A stretch of DNA of 64,000 bases from Undaria pinnatifida. Taxonomy: Eukaryota > Sar > Phaeophyceae > Laminariales > Alariaceae. The stretch's first letter is position 1. Each line of letters starts with the position of its first letter. Of the stretch, positions 1 to 11,336 are shown piece by piece. A program made the translations under genes and the position numbers. The notes under the pieces were generated by a model. It did no database searches and was not told the origin of the DNA. It was given only the letters and a program-made list of their open reading frames with translations. The DNA is taken from the NCBI GenBank assembly GCA_012845835.1, contig JABAKD010000013.1, positions 13,260,348 to 13,324,347 of the forward strand. Direction: 5' to 3'.

Positions 1-394
1 ATCATCTGCTACTACTTGAATCTAAAAACTAAGGCGGAGCACCAAACCGACGATCGAAAACGATCTCAGCTACGACTCGAATTGTACAGGCGGGGACTGG
101 TATACTGCATACTGTTGTTGCTCGCTCTTCCTATTAATAGAAAGTCGGTAAGACCGCAGTTACATGTTACTACAGTAGTTGCCGTTTTTAGGTCACTAAC
201 TCCCCCCGCCCCAGGCACTTCAGCTTAACTTACAACAGCTCGCCCGTATAGTCTATAGCTCTTTTCGGTAGTTCGCCCGTGGGCTACGTACATGATGAGC
301 TACATATGAGCTACATGAGCTACATGAGCTGCACATACATGTTTTCCGGGCTTGGACTATAGGAGGGCAGCTCGTCTGCATCTAGATCAGCTGC
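1..394. other. No gene seen; short tandem repeat
   Basis: I see no coding sequence. Around 292-335 a short tandem repeat of GAGCTACAT-like units occurs (about four imperfect copies). Confidence 0.5.
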
Positions 395-700
395 ATGAAC
401 ATGCTTCCAAACCTTGCATTGAGATATTGGGCACTGGCTTGTACATTTTTTTGTTTTTCGCCCGCGTGCTCATTGCGGTTTGGGTTGCATGACCAAATCG
501 CCTTGCTGTATTTGCAACAAAGAAAGGGCTTATCTCTGTCTCGCAGTTAGTTTGTGACCACAGAGAGAGCTCGTCTCTCTGTGAGGCATCAGCACGGACA
601 CTGGTTGGTTGTTGTGCTGGATGTAGATGGGTGGGTGGGAATATCGGTTCAATGTTTGTGAAGAACACATAAATCGGGGATTCCAGGTATTCTAAAAAAT
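395..700 (+). repeat. Dispersed repeat R1, most complete copy
   Basis: This block recurs at 10290-10446 joined to 24252-24320 (the same repeat interrupted by the copia element), and in pieces near 7050-7130 and 34100-34195. Shared stretches are a CCAAATCGCCTTGCTGTATT-like segment, then TGTGACCACAGAG...AGCTCGTCTCTCT, then a CACGGACACTGG...GCTGGATGTAGATGG segment. No protein is implied. This copy keeps the uninterrupted AGCTCG site, so it is the empty-site counterpart of the copia insertion. Confidence 0.7.
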
Positions 701-1245
701 CTTTAACCACAATCTGTAAACACCGACTTGGTAATGGTTTGGGTGGTGGACCACGTGGCTCTCGTTGGATGGGTTGCCTCTTTATTTATACTCCGGAGTA
801 CTTACTAGACGTCGCCGCACCGAGTATTTGAGAGATATCATACCTCGTATTATCTCAATCCTCTGTGCGTCCGTAGGAGGTACGCCTTCGACTGCTTCTA
901 CGATAATAATAGCCCCCCCCCAAACCAGATATTTTCTTTAAACGAACGTTTCGGGGCTGCTCGACACAAGGAAGGATACTATTGAAAGAAAAGTATCCAC
1001 ATATTTTCTTGTGTGCAAAGGTCTATCGATCGATGACGTCGGGGTGTCGAGGGACACCGTGTTTCAGGAGATACGGCCGGGAGTTGGTTTTGAAACCGGC
1101 GATTTCGTTGAAGAAAAGTTCGGGGGGGCTACCGTAGAACGACTCCTTACGTACCATAGTGAGGTGCGTTGAAAGAGCGAATAAATATATTATATACAAA
1201 GGCTCCGCATGCGTGCCGGCATTCGTCGGCACCCACTTGCTTCGG
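701..1245. other. No gene seen
   Basis: Unremarkable sequence with a short C run near 909. Reading frames here are short and have no recognisable domain. Confidence 0.5.
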
Positions 1246-1345
1246 GTTGTTGTTGTTGTTGTTGTTGTTGTTGTTCTCACATTAACTCGCATAATCAAGT
1301 CCGTGGTCACAGGACAGGCTCCAGTCACTCTGGAGATGAGGATTC
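1246..1345 (-). repeat. AAC-tailed retroposon-like repeat R4, copy 1
   Basis: On the minus strand the unit reads CTCCAGAGTGACTGGAGCCTG, a GTGACCACGGACTTGA core and GCGAGTTAATGTGAGAAC, then an (AAC)n tail of about ten units. Other copies with the same core and tail lie at 31846, 35862, 45287, 50905 and 62570. A unique body ending in a simple-repeat tail is typical of retroposed SINE/LINE 3' ends. I see no internal polymerase III promoter. Confidence 0.7.
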
Positions 1346-2088
1346 GGGTAGGGAAGGGCAGCACTTCGAATTGTTCGATTCAAAACTTGGTAGAGTAGAA
1401 AAAATCACCACACACAATCATAGTCTGCGCGTGCGGTATGTAAGGTAATGCCAAGAGTTCGATATAGACTAACAACCATAACAATCATAACATTGTACTA
1501 CTATTAATAGCTACCCGTTTTTCTAGTGAATCTGATTCCGAGTTTCATTCATCAGATTTCGATCGGATAAATCCGAGCACACGCCGACTCACCCTTTAGT
1601 CTGGCGACGAAACATGTCGAGTGCGTTTCTTATGATATTTTAACTCAATCAAGCATCCGGGGCCAGTAAGTAAGGTGACTGACCATCTCTGCTGCGTGTT
1701 CTCTTCTTAGCCACTGAGAGGCGCGCACTGAGCCAGTTTCTGAAATAGTCTATACAATGCATGCTATAATAGCATCATTTTGATCCGAGCCTCCCAGATC
1801 GACTGTCTGTGTGTTGTCTGATCGTGGAGAGACGTGCTGACGTTGTTCCAGGCGAAACACGATGGTATGGCTGCCTCCGTCATTCAACTCCTCGAATGCT
1901 GTAGCAATGCTGCTGCTTGTTGCTAGCTGTGTAGATCGCTCACTTCTTGTAGATACAATACGCGACTACCGCGCTTACGATTTTGACAACAAAGAATTTC
2001 AGACTCAAGTTTTTACAGACGAAAATAAAAACATGTAATTTTTGTCTGATCGCTCATTGGCCAGGATTCACACTCAAAGTAGGCGTCA
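1346..2088. other. No gene seen
   Basis: No coding signal, RNA gene or clear repeat recognised. Confidence 0.4.
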
Positions 2089-2089
2089 C

Positions 2090-3240
2090 CCGGGCACGAT
2101 GGGGTAACATGCCGGGATCGGAAACCATCCACACATCTACAACTCCGACAACCCGGGGACGAACCCGGATATCATCCGGGTTGATACCTCCCCGCACGGT
2201 GTGGAAATCCCAACCCCACCGGCCGATTTTCTGATTGGCCATGGTTCGTGTGTTGAGCCAGCTCCATCTCGGGAGGATATAGGGTCCCATCCCCAGTCCA
2301 GAGGTCGTGTCACATCTCTACAAAAACTTCCATCAACCGGAGAAGCAAACCGAGCTTCCTCGGGTCGACACCACCCTGCACGGTGAGAAAACCCCAATCC
2401 CGTTGACTAATCGCTGATTGGTTCGAGCTCCACAGCGCCGTCCTAGGCGGATAGAGGCCCATCAATGGGCAGCATTTCCGTCGCACACGGGGAAGATAGA
2501 GTCCTATTATTCCCGATTCATGAATCCCCCGAATCTCTACAGCTCCAAAAACGCGGGAACAATAACGATGACCTCCCGTGTCGACACCACTCCGCACGAC
2601 GTAGAACCCCAACCATATTCGCGTACCGCTGATTGGCTGGGACTCGGACATAAGCGCAAGGCCACCATGGAAGGATATAGAGTCCTGTGCCCGTTTCAGA
2701 AATCCGGACAAACCGGGGACGATAACCGATTTCTCCCGCGGGTCGACACAGCCCCGCACGATGGTGCGACAAGCATCTAGTTTATTATTCACATTGGCTT
2801 ATCGTTGAGTGGCTGTGTAGCTCGTAGAGCCAGGGACACCCGGGGAGGAGATAGACGAGCAGACGGGAGGGGGGCGTTCCGACGCACGCGATGAGGACAG
2901 GGCTCCACCACCGTTCCAAAAATACTTCCATACCCCATCAACTCCAACAAACCGGGGACGAAAACCGACTTCTCGCGGGCGGGTCGACACCACACCGCAC
3001 GGTGTGGAAGCCTTAGCTATCTGAGGTTCGTATACAACGTCAGCACCACAGAACAGGTTCCAACCCCGGTTCAGAAATCCTTCAAGGTATTTTCAACTAG
3101 AAAAAAAATGGGGCAACTCGCGCTACTGCTTAATTTTTTTTCGTATACCCCAACCCCGCGGTACGCGGACATTTCATTTGACCCCCTGCCTCAATACCAC
3201 CCCGCACAGTGCAACCCAACCTTCGATTGATCGGCTCGGC
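2090..3240. repeat. Degenerate minisatellite, about six units of 160-240 bp
   Basis: The marker GTCGACACCACCCCGCACGG (with variants) recurs near 2177, 2363, 2578, 2741, 2980 and 3190. Each unit also carries a GATTGGCTG-like CCAAT box and a GAGGATATAGGGTCC-like segment. Open frames cross several units on both strands, but the product is repetitive and unlike a known family, so I treat the tract as non-coding satellite. Confidence 0.7.
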
Positions 3241-3464
3241 CGGGGTTCGTGGATAGAGGAAAACATCACTCACTAAAAAGTTCAGCAAGTTCAATGACTC
3301 TCATCTCATACTGGTCTGTGATTAGAGATGTTGCACATGCACCAATTGCATAATATACAGCAGTCGGTCCCGATCGAGTCGATCGGTGCAACTTGCTTGG
3401 GCATCATATTATTACAGCAGCAGTAATACACTTCACTTCTTTTCTTTTTCTCACCCAATTTATT

Positions 3465-3640
3465 GTGATGCTCGCACTACTCTCGCCCTCCCAGTAGTAT
3501 AGATCAGATCCGGGGTCATATAGCAGGCCCCCCTCCCCCCTCCCCACTACGGTATGCGCCTTAATATTGATCGCGAAAATAATTCAGCATTTTGTTCCCT
3601 CGTCGATTCGCGTCAAATTGTTCCTACTGCCCGCGCTGCT
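3465..3640 (+). repeat. Dispersed repeat R2, copy 1
   Basis: Shares GATCCGGGGTCATATAGC, a C-rich run, ACGGTACGCGCCTTC, TTATCGCGAGAA and TTCCCTCGTCGACTCGCGTC blocks with segments at 24540-24760, 25600-25690, 37275-37345 (reversed), 38205-38300, 49310-49440 and 50575-50635. Function unknown; probably an old non-autonomous element. Confidence 0.6.
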
Positions 3641-3806
3641 AGGCAATTTCAGCAGTTAGTTGATCCTTTTTTCTCAATTATTTCTGCAAATATATAAAGC
3701 CAACAAAGCTCACAGACGCGGTGGTTATTTAACTCAAGGACCAACGCTAGTATTAATAGTGCAACCTCACTAGACCACCGGGGCGACCGGCCCTATATCA
3801 CTCACT

Positions 3807-4094
3807 GCCCCAGCGGCGTATCAGGTTATATCCTCGAGCCTGGTATAGGTCAGCTTCGTGAGTTCGAATCCCCTCGAGTGCGCACTCGTATATTTTTCGT
3901 GGGACGTTTTCTTGTACACTAATTGACTTGCGGAAAGCGCGAGAGCATGAGCTAGCAACACTCGATGAAAAATCGACGATCAGTGGGTGCTGAACTCTAT
4001 GCGCCAAAAAAATGAAGGCAATAACTGGACGACACCTGTGATCACGGCTTGTATGTCCAGAAGCTGGGAAGTAGAAGTGTGCCAAAAAAAAAAA
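3807..4094 (+). mobile_element. tRNA-derived SINE (R3), full-length copy 1
   Basis: The 5' end is tRNA-like. An A-box-like GGCGTATCAGGTTA lies at about 3813-3828 and a B-box GAGTTCGAATCCC at 3860-3872. A family-specific body follows (CTTGCGGAAAGCGCGAGAGC, the CGATGAAAAATCGACGA hairpin, GACACCTGTGATCACGGCTTG) and then an A-rich tail at about 4084-4094. A second full-length copy lies at 31417, and three copies without the tRNA head lie at 34556, 47296 and 51802 on the minus strand. The design predicts polymerase III transcription and LINE-assisted retroposition. Confidence 0.8.
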
Positions 4095-4854
4095 CTCACC
4101 AGAAGAGATGATCAATCGGCAATCAGCAGCAAGGAGCACGTCAAGTACGAAGCAACACAAACTTGTTTGGCAGTTACGTACTAACACGACCGCTTGCACT
4201 TGACCGGCAAACGACCACAGCAGCGGAGTCAGGGACAACAGCAACAACAAAGCACACCGCCTATATTTCTCCAAAGAGTCTTCTCGGGGACAAGAAACAC
4301 CAAACGATGCGATACCGGGACGAATGCATGCCACTCACTAGTTTCTTCCGTGAATACTGTCTACTTACTACGACCTTCGCGTGGCGCAGCTTAACAACAG
4401 AAGGAACGATTATTTTTTCCCTTGTTTTTGTGTCGAAAATGTGTTCCCTGCTTTTGTACACCCTCCCCCCATGCCATAAAATATGTCACAACAGACAAAA
4501 AGCATGTTGTGTGTAATAGAGCATCTCTGTATGTGGTCTTACTCGTACTTGCCTATATTACTTGCACGAGAGTACAAACCATGTCGATTTGCCCGAACTT
4601 ATATAATACCACCCTCGAGGCCCCGGGGACGCAGCCACTCGCAATGCTGCTGTATGTATGGCTTTTTCTGGGGCAGTAGTCGTAATTACTACTACCTCCT
4701 CCCCGTTTTAGTCATGAGTGCGCTTGTCACGTCTATATCCATGTACGTATGTACGTGTGCCTACCGAAATTCAACAAACAAATGCACTACTACTATGATA
4801 TCCACCGCAGTACCATGGGGATTTTTTACAGTAAATATTATTATTTGTTTTGGG
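4095..4854. other. No gene seen
   Basis: Short frames only. A small CAGCAACAACAA-type simple repeat lies at about 4215-4255. Confidence 0.4.
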
Positions 4855-5260
4855 ACAAAGTATGACGCCAATTTGGAAATAATGTCTTACTTGCCAAGTT
4901 TTATTTTGTCAACCTCTCCATATATATCAAGATCCGAAGAATAACTGGAGAATACCGTTCAAAATACATTTTTTTTTGCGCGCTTCTCGCTTTTGTCTCG
5001 CTCGGCATCCATCCGCGTTCACGTCGAGGTGCTGAACGGATTGACCTGCAACAACCACAACAGTCAGTAGCCAGCGCAATTCTTGGAACCACACAACAAA
5101 GCGTTCGAAACACTATCTACTACCTTGATAATCACACCAAGGTCCTACCTTTACAAGTGCATCCAGGTTTCGTTTGTGGGGATAAATATACATGGAATTA
5201 GTGTGGGATATTTATTATGCGGTCCTGAAAGATGGATCGTTGATCGTGGACCAATATATA
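4855..5260 (+). repeat. Segment duplicated at 7280-7690
   Basis: Blocks such as GCCAATTTGGAAATAATG, CAAGATCCGAAGAATA and GCGCGCTTCTCGCTT recur in the same order at 7300-7440. Both copies are followed by a repeat R5 unit, so they flank or belong to the same macro-repeat. Confidence 0.55.
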
Positions 5261-5287
5261 TATATATATTATAAAAATAAAAATACA

Positions 5288-5560
5288 CTCCAGCTGTGAG
5301 ATCGAACATTTTGTCGAAACTCATCTTTGCAAGCTGTGTGTGATACTCCGACCGCGCGTATTACGGGTTGTGTGTCCTCATTAAGGATATAGGTCGGCGA
5401 CTCCCCTTGCAACTACAGTGTAGCTATCAGGGTCTACAGGGTGATGTTAGGCAATCTGTGCGCGGAAACTATAAAACCTGTTTCTGAGGGGGACAAAATC
5501 TGACAGCTGTGGAAGGAAATGCATCAGTTTATCAAGTGAATCCTGTAGGTCGAATATCCG
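5288..5560 (+). repeat. Repeat R5 head, copy 1
   Basis: About 270 bp with ordered blocks GTGAGATCGAA, AAACTCATCTTTGCAAGCTG, CGCGCGTATTACGGG, GATATAGGTCGGCGACTCCCC, CAGGGTGATGTTAG and GAGGGGGACAAAATCTGAC. Homologous copies: 7693-7960, 9050-9320, 26953-27260 (plus), 50650-50861 and 60425-60590 (both reversed). Confidence 0.75.
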
Positions 5561-7692
5561 GTGAGGGGAGGGCGGAGTGTTTAAGGACGTGGGGGGCTGA
5601 TTTTGATCAAAAGGGGGGCGGGAGGGGGGGGGGGGGGGGGGAGGGGACGGGTGGGGCAGGTCAATTTGTGCGTGGAAACTATAAATATTTCTTGTGGGGG
5701 AGGGGGCGGAATGTAGCGGGGGGGGCCGGGGGCGGGGGGGGAGCGCTTTAGGTCGCATAGATGTAGGGGTTTGCTATACGCGTGGTGCTAGGTCTAGGCG
5801 ATGGTGCGGGTGGTGGGGAAGGAGGGGGCGTTGGGGGCGGGGGTGGGTGGGAATTGCAGCAGCGGCATGGACGGCTCTGAAACGATAACGAGGCGATATC
5901 CAGGGCGTAGAAGTGTTCATTACTCTGGCGGATTTCGATAGTGGGGCGTTTACGCAAGAGAAAGCGAGGCAAAAAAAAAAAAAAAAGGCGGGGGGAGGGG
6001 GGGGGGGGGGGGGGGAAGGGTTTTCAAGAGGTTTAGGTCACATATAATACAAAAATCACGGATTTGGTCGACCCTGATGTTTGCAACATTGTGTGTGATC
6101 CTCCGATTGCGTGTATTAATCACATATGTAGGGCCTTGCTATACGCGCGGTGCTGGGTCTAGGCGATCGTGCGGGGTGTGGGGAAGGAGGGGGCGTTGGA
6201 GGGGGGAGGGGGGATTAATGAAAGCTACGTCATGGATGGCTAGAAAGATAATGACGTGATATCAATTGCTTAGAAGTGTTTATTACTCTGGCCGATTTCG
6301 ATTGTAAGTGGGGCGTTTGAACGAACTGGGCGGGGAACAAGGGGGGGGGGGGGGGGGGGGGGACGGGCGGAGATGAGTTGGAGCTACGGCATGGATGGCT
6401 AGATGGATAATGAGATGATATCAGCTGGCTGGTAGTGTTTACTACTCTGGCAAATTTTGATTTCAGGTGGTGCGTTTAAACAAGAGGGATCGGGGGGGGG
6501 GGGGGGCGGGGGGCCGAGCATTTCAATATGTGCGCGGAAACTATAAACCCTTGAAGGGGACGAATCTGACGGTTGCAGCAAGAAGACACCCCTTTATATC
6601 ACCCGCCTGGTAATGTTTACTTTTCTAGAAGGTTTGATGTTACATGTAGTATGCAACCCAGTTCTTAGGTGTAGTAAACAACGTGTTAAAAGCTTCATAA
6701 TTTGTTATTGTACATGGATCAAAAGATAGAATATTTCAATCGATAGGTACTATCATGTCGATACCATTATTTTCTGACATCGCTAACTATGAGAAAGAGA
6801 TGCATATTGCCCAATACAACAGGCGAGGTGATATATAAAGAACGACTCTTTGGAGCGGCGACGAAAAAGACTGACGAAACATTGTTTCTCGTACTACTGT
6901 CATTTATAAAAGCGATCACTCCGTTCGTTGTGTTCATTTTCTAGTTTTTTATGGTCTGGCCTGTTTCGTTGTGTTCTCGTACCCGGTACGCTAGCATTTC
7001 ACTTGCTTCAAACCTTGACTAAAAATTTGCTTGTTTACTCTGTCTCACAGTCTGTGACCACATAATAATGATAATAAGTTGTATCTCCCTAGGATAAAGA
7101 ATCAGCACGGACACTGGGTGTAATGATGTCGTTGGGTAGGAAACGGCCCCCCTCGAAGACAACGAACGCTGGAGCAAAGGTATTCAGCCGTGAAATCCTA
7201 TATCGAAAAGCAACGACACAGCAGTCGTACGACAGTAGGCCAAACGCTTCGAGGTGTGACCATGAAAAAAGTGTGGTGGGGACGAAATAAGAAGCCAATT
7301 CAGAAATGATGCCAACCTGGAAATAAATGTTTTCCCATATGTTTTTTCGTTCAAGCTCTGCATATGCCAAGATCCAAGAATAGCTCGGCCCCAAAAAAAA
7401 AAAATGCGCACTTCTCGCTTGCCTCGCTCAGCCCATGTACCCGATCCCGGCCAGGTGAGGAACGGATACGGCAGGGCGAGGGGTGTTTGAGCCGCCCCCC
7501 GAAGACGGCGCTCGAACGAAGCTATTTGACCGAAAATTCCAGTTCCGAGAATCACATACTGAGGCCGAGACGGAAAAAACTCCTGACCGAATCGCTCAAA
7601 AAAAGAATGATCATATATAGACTACTTATTTATGTGTTCTTGTTTTTCCTTATTGGTTTTCCAAGGGGAAAGACAGCCGTTTATTATAAAAA

Positions 7693-7960
7693 TAAAAATA
7701 CACTCCAGCTGTGAGATCGAAAATTTGTCGAAACTCATCTTTGCAAGCTGTGTGTGATACTCCGATCGCGCGTATTACGGGTTGTGTGTCCTCATCAAGG
7801 ATATAGGTCGGCGACTCCCCTTACAACTACAGTGTAGCTATCAGGGTGAACAGGGTGATGTTAGTCAGTCTGTGCGCGGAACCTATAAGAACGTTTTCGA
7901 GGGGGACAAGATCTGACAGCTGTGGAAGGAAATGCATCTATTTATCAAGTGTATCCTGTA
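7693..7960 (+). repeat. Repeat R5 head, copy 2
   Basis: Nearly the same as the copy at 5288, including the CTCCAGCTGTGAGATCGAA start and the GGGGGACAAGATCTGACAGC block. Confidence 0.75.
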
Positions 7961-9049
7961 AGTCGAATAGCCGGTGAGGGGAGGGCGGAGTTTTTAAGGG
8001 CGTGGGGGCCTGGGTTTGATCAAGAGGGAGCGGCGGGGGGGGGGGGGGGGGGGGGGACGGGCGGCAGCTCAATCTGTGCGTGGCAACTATAAATCGTATC
8101 CTGTGAGTCGTACAACCAGTGAGGAGAGGGCGGAGCGTTCGAGGGGTTGGGGGTGGGGGTGGGGTGGGGTGGGGGAAGGGGGGGGGTGGGTGGCGACAAT
8201 CATGTCTCATAGATGTAGGGGTTTGCTATACGCGTGGTTCTAGGTCTAGCCGATCGTGCGGGTGGTGGGGGAGGAGGGGGCATTTGGGGGGGGGGGGGGT
8301 GAATTGCAGCAGCGGCATGGATGGCTCTAAAAGGATAATGAGATGATATCAAGTGCGTAGAAGTGTTTATTACTCTGGCAGATTTCGATGTTAGGTGGGG
8401 CGTTTGAGCAAGAGGGAGCGGGGAAAAAAAAAAGGAAGGGGGGGGGGGGGGGGGGGGGGAACGTTTTCAAGAGGTTTAGGTCACATATAATATAAAATAC
8501 ACTCCAGCTGTGAGATCGAAGATTTGGTCGAAAATCATCTTTGCAAGCTTGTGTGTGATCCTCCGATCGCGCGTATTACGCATATATGTAGGGGATTGCT
8601 ATACGCGTGGAGTTAAGTCTAGGCGATCGTGCGGGTGGTGGGGAAGGAGGGGGCGTTGGGGGTGGGGGGGGGGGGGGGAATTAATGAAAGCTACGTCATG
8701 GATGGCTAGAAAGATAATGACGTGATATCAATTGCGTAGAAGTGTTTATTACTCTGGCCGATTTCGATTATACTATAATAATAGGTGAGGCGTTTGAACT
8801 ACAATGTAAAGGGTGGGGAGAGAAAAAAAAACAAAAAAATGAATCGTATTGCTTTGATCGCAACACAGCAGCAGCAGCAGCAGCAGTGTGGTGTGACCTA
8901 CCCGTAGTGCCGGGATGTGGCGTGCCAGCCACGGCGGCATCACCAGCAGAGTGTATGTCGGACACCGGCACTATCAGGTACTCGGTATATGTGACTGTAG
9001 TTCCGTGCCAAGCGATTTCATCGGCACTACATATTATATAAATAAAAAT

Positions 9050-9320
9050 ACACTCCAGCTGTGAGATCGAAGATTTTGTCGAAACTCATCTTTGCAAGCT
9101 GCGTGTGATACTCTGATCGCGCGGATTACTGGGTGTGTGTCCTCATTAAGGATATAGGTCGTCGACTCCCCTTGGAATTACAGTGTAGCTTGTACCAGGG
9201 TCAACAGGGTGATGTTAGTCAGTCTGTGCGCGGAACCTATAAGAACGTTTTCGAGGGGGACAAAATCTGACAGCCGTGGAAGAAAATGCATCAGTTTATC
9301 AAGTGTATCCTGTAAGTCGT
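9050..9320 (+). repeat. Repeat R5 head, copy 3
   Basis: Same order of blocks as the copies at 5288 and 7693, followed by the same G-rich module. Confidence 0.75.
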
Positions 9321-9760
9321 ATTACCTGTGAGGGGACGGCGGAGTTTTCAAGGGCGTGGGGGCCTGGGTTTGAACAAGAGGGAGCGGGCGGGGGGAGGGG
9401 GGCGGGGGCGGGGGGGGGGGGTAACTCAATCCGTGCGCGGAAACTTCGACTCCTTTTAAGGGGACAAATCTGACGGTTGTGGAAGGAATGCATCAGTTTA
9501 TTATGACATAACGTATATCCTGTAAGTCGCACAACCCGTGAGGAAAGGGCGGAGTGTTCGAAGGGGTAGGGGGCTGGGGAGGGGGATTTCCAGCAGCTTT
9601 AGGTCGCATAGATGCAGGGGCTTGCTATACGCGTGGTACTAGGTCCAGGCGATGATGCGGGTGGTGGGGAAGAAGGGCGCGCTGGGGGGGGGGGGGGTTG
9701 GAGCTACGGCATGAATGACTAGAAAGAAAATGAGGCACTAGACTAAATTTATGCAGAAAG

Positions 9761-10289
9761 CAATACAAATAGATACTACTATTGCAATATTCAACCGGCA
9801 CTATAAATAAGCTGCACCTCGGTGCCCAGCGATTTCGCCGGCACTATAGGCAGCAAGCAATAGGCACTATATTTAACAGACATTTTTGAGCTGTATGTAG
9901 CAATACCTGGTACACGGATTATCCTGCCGTGGACTACATTGTCGAGGTTTTGGAGTTGTTTGTACGAGTACATAATAGTAAGAGAGGTGCATATATAAGA
10001 TATTTATGAATTTCACGTTTTGTTGTTTCTTCTATGGATTGCCTGCTTCATCCCGCTCGCGAGTGCAGTGACAGCCGATACTGCGGTACTATATACCACC
10101 GTCGGTATGCGGGTTCTCGCTGACCCGGTTTCCCTCTTTTTCCCTTTTCATCCATTTTTCATCTCCCCCCTTTCTTCGTCCCTTTATTTTTCCCCCTTTT
10201 CCTTTGCCCTTCCTTGTTCTGTTTTCCTTCTGGGCACCGTTCTTATTCACCTTTTATATATATATTATTTTTTTTAATGCAAGTAATGT
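9761..10289. other. No gene seen
   Basis: Contains a few CGGCACTATA words and a pyrimidine-rich stretch (10120-10210), but no supported gene. Confidence 0.4.
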
Positions 10290-10446
10290 GGTGAGCTGGC
10301 TTGCATGTTTTGTATTTTGTATCTTCGGCCGCGCCCTCAATGCGGTTGGCGTTACATGGCCAAATTACCTTGCTGTATTTGCCTGCATATATATGTGCAA
10401 TGCATAAATATTGCGTATCTCTGTGTCTCGTTTTTTGCGACCACAG
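10290..10446 (+). repeat. Repeat R1, left half, interrupted by the copia element
   Basis: Matches 400-565 (GGCCAAATTACCTTGCTGTA and GCGACCACAGAGCTC). The match resumes at 24252 with AGCTCGTGTCTCTCT, as expected if the copia element inserted into this repeat. Confidence 0.7.
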
Positions 10447-10451
10447 AGCTC
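10447..10451 (+). repeat. Target-site duplication, left (AGCTC)
   Basis: Five bases immediately left of the copia 3' LTR, identical to 24252-24256. Five base pairs is the usual Ty1/copia duplication length. Confidence 0.8.
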
Positions 10452-10660
10452 TATTGGCGTATGTGACGACACGACCTGGCGTGGTCGCAGAGGCTGGCGC
10501 TGGTAGCAATTAAGCTAACCGAAGGAACGTGCAACATGCACCAGGCAGAAGTATGTCGATGTTTCAACGGGCGCTTTCGGCCCAGAAAATAAACACTTGA
10601 GAGCAATGGACTGCTGTGCCCAGAGTTCAGGGGACACCGAAAACTGTCGAGAGGAAGAAT
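10452..10660 (-). repeat. Copia 3' LTR, distal part
   Basis: Aligns with 23710-23905 of the 5' LTR, from TATTGGCG at the outer edge to GAGGAAGAAT, where the nested element begins. Together with 17330-17663 it rebuilds an LTR of the same length as the intact one. Confidence 0.85.
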
Positions 10661-11336
10661 CAAGAGGTCGATCTACACCCCCTCCTCCAACAGATTCGGG
10701 CTCTTGGCAGGTCGGTGAACACGACGGAAGAACACGAGATCAGAGCCAGGGTAACTGCAGCTGAACAGCGCCTCCGGAGAAGAGCGCACATTATCCCGGA
10801 AATGGTGGACTTATCGCTGAATCTCACAGAGCGAGATTAGGAGGACCAGACCACGGAGAACGGCGGGGCACGATCCCCCAGCAACAAGTGCGAGCGCCGT
10901 GCGGGGTCTGTGGCAGGCACTTGGACGATGACCAGAGGTTCGCTTTTGGTGGTTGGCTCGTCCGCAGGAGGTGTGCCGTAGAAAGTGCAGCTGGAGCAGA
11001 CAGCAGGGGGACGACCGATTTGGGGTAGCTATCCGAGACGGGACAGGAGTGTCGCGTCAGAGAACGTTCCGACTCACGGCGATAGCGCCCAGAATCCACA
11101 TGAGGTACGATCGCACTACCTCGGATGGCGCCCACCAACAACGACAGTTAGAGACATTGTGACGATCACTGTCCTCGGGTGTAGAGGAGGCCGAGAGTCA
11201 AGGTGAAGGTGGTCAAGACGTTGAAAGGGGAATGGAGGATTCCGATGAATTTTGTTAAGCGTACTACGGGTGGCCTCTCGATAACTCTAGCGGGGAGTCG
11301 GGGAAAGAGGACGCTCGAGTACCCGTTTCGTGCGCC
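10661..11336 (+). other. 5' region of the non-LTR element
   Basis: Lies between the LTR junction and the first RING-like motif. Several reading frames alternate (for example an E/R-rich, helix-prone frame to about 10837). It may be a 5' UTR or the decayed start of the first coding region; I cannot identify a domain. Confidence 0.4.

Larger units (their letters stand above)
5262..9760 (+). repeat. Macro-repeat region rich in poly-G runs
   Basis: A complex satellite-like region. Three R5 heads (starting near 5262, 7680 and 9036, plus a partial near 8495) begin with TAAAAATACACTCCAGCTGTGAG. They are followed by repeating modules: one contains GGTTTGCTATACGCGTGG...GCGGGTGGTGGGGAAGGAGGG (near 5765, 6125, 8220, 8595, 9610), another GAAGTGTTTATTACTCTGGC (near 5910, 6270, 6435, 8350, 8740). 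Between modules are G homopolymers of 9 to about 20 bases (for example near 5626, 5999, 6341, 6490, 8036, 8439). Glycine/arginine-rich or proline-rich open frames are by-products of base composition. Confidence 0.8.

Noticed and set aside
2310-2792. 160-residue minus-strand frame
   Set aside because: It spans units of the 2.09-3.24 kb minisatellite and repeats with them.
3813-3880. A genuine tRNA gene
   Set aside because: A and B boxes are present, but no clover-leaf closes and the unit continues into a SINE body with a second copy at 31417.
5447-9532. Many Gly/Arg-rich and Pro-rich frames
   Set aside because: By-products of poly-G runs; frames are not conserved between repeat units.
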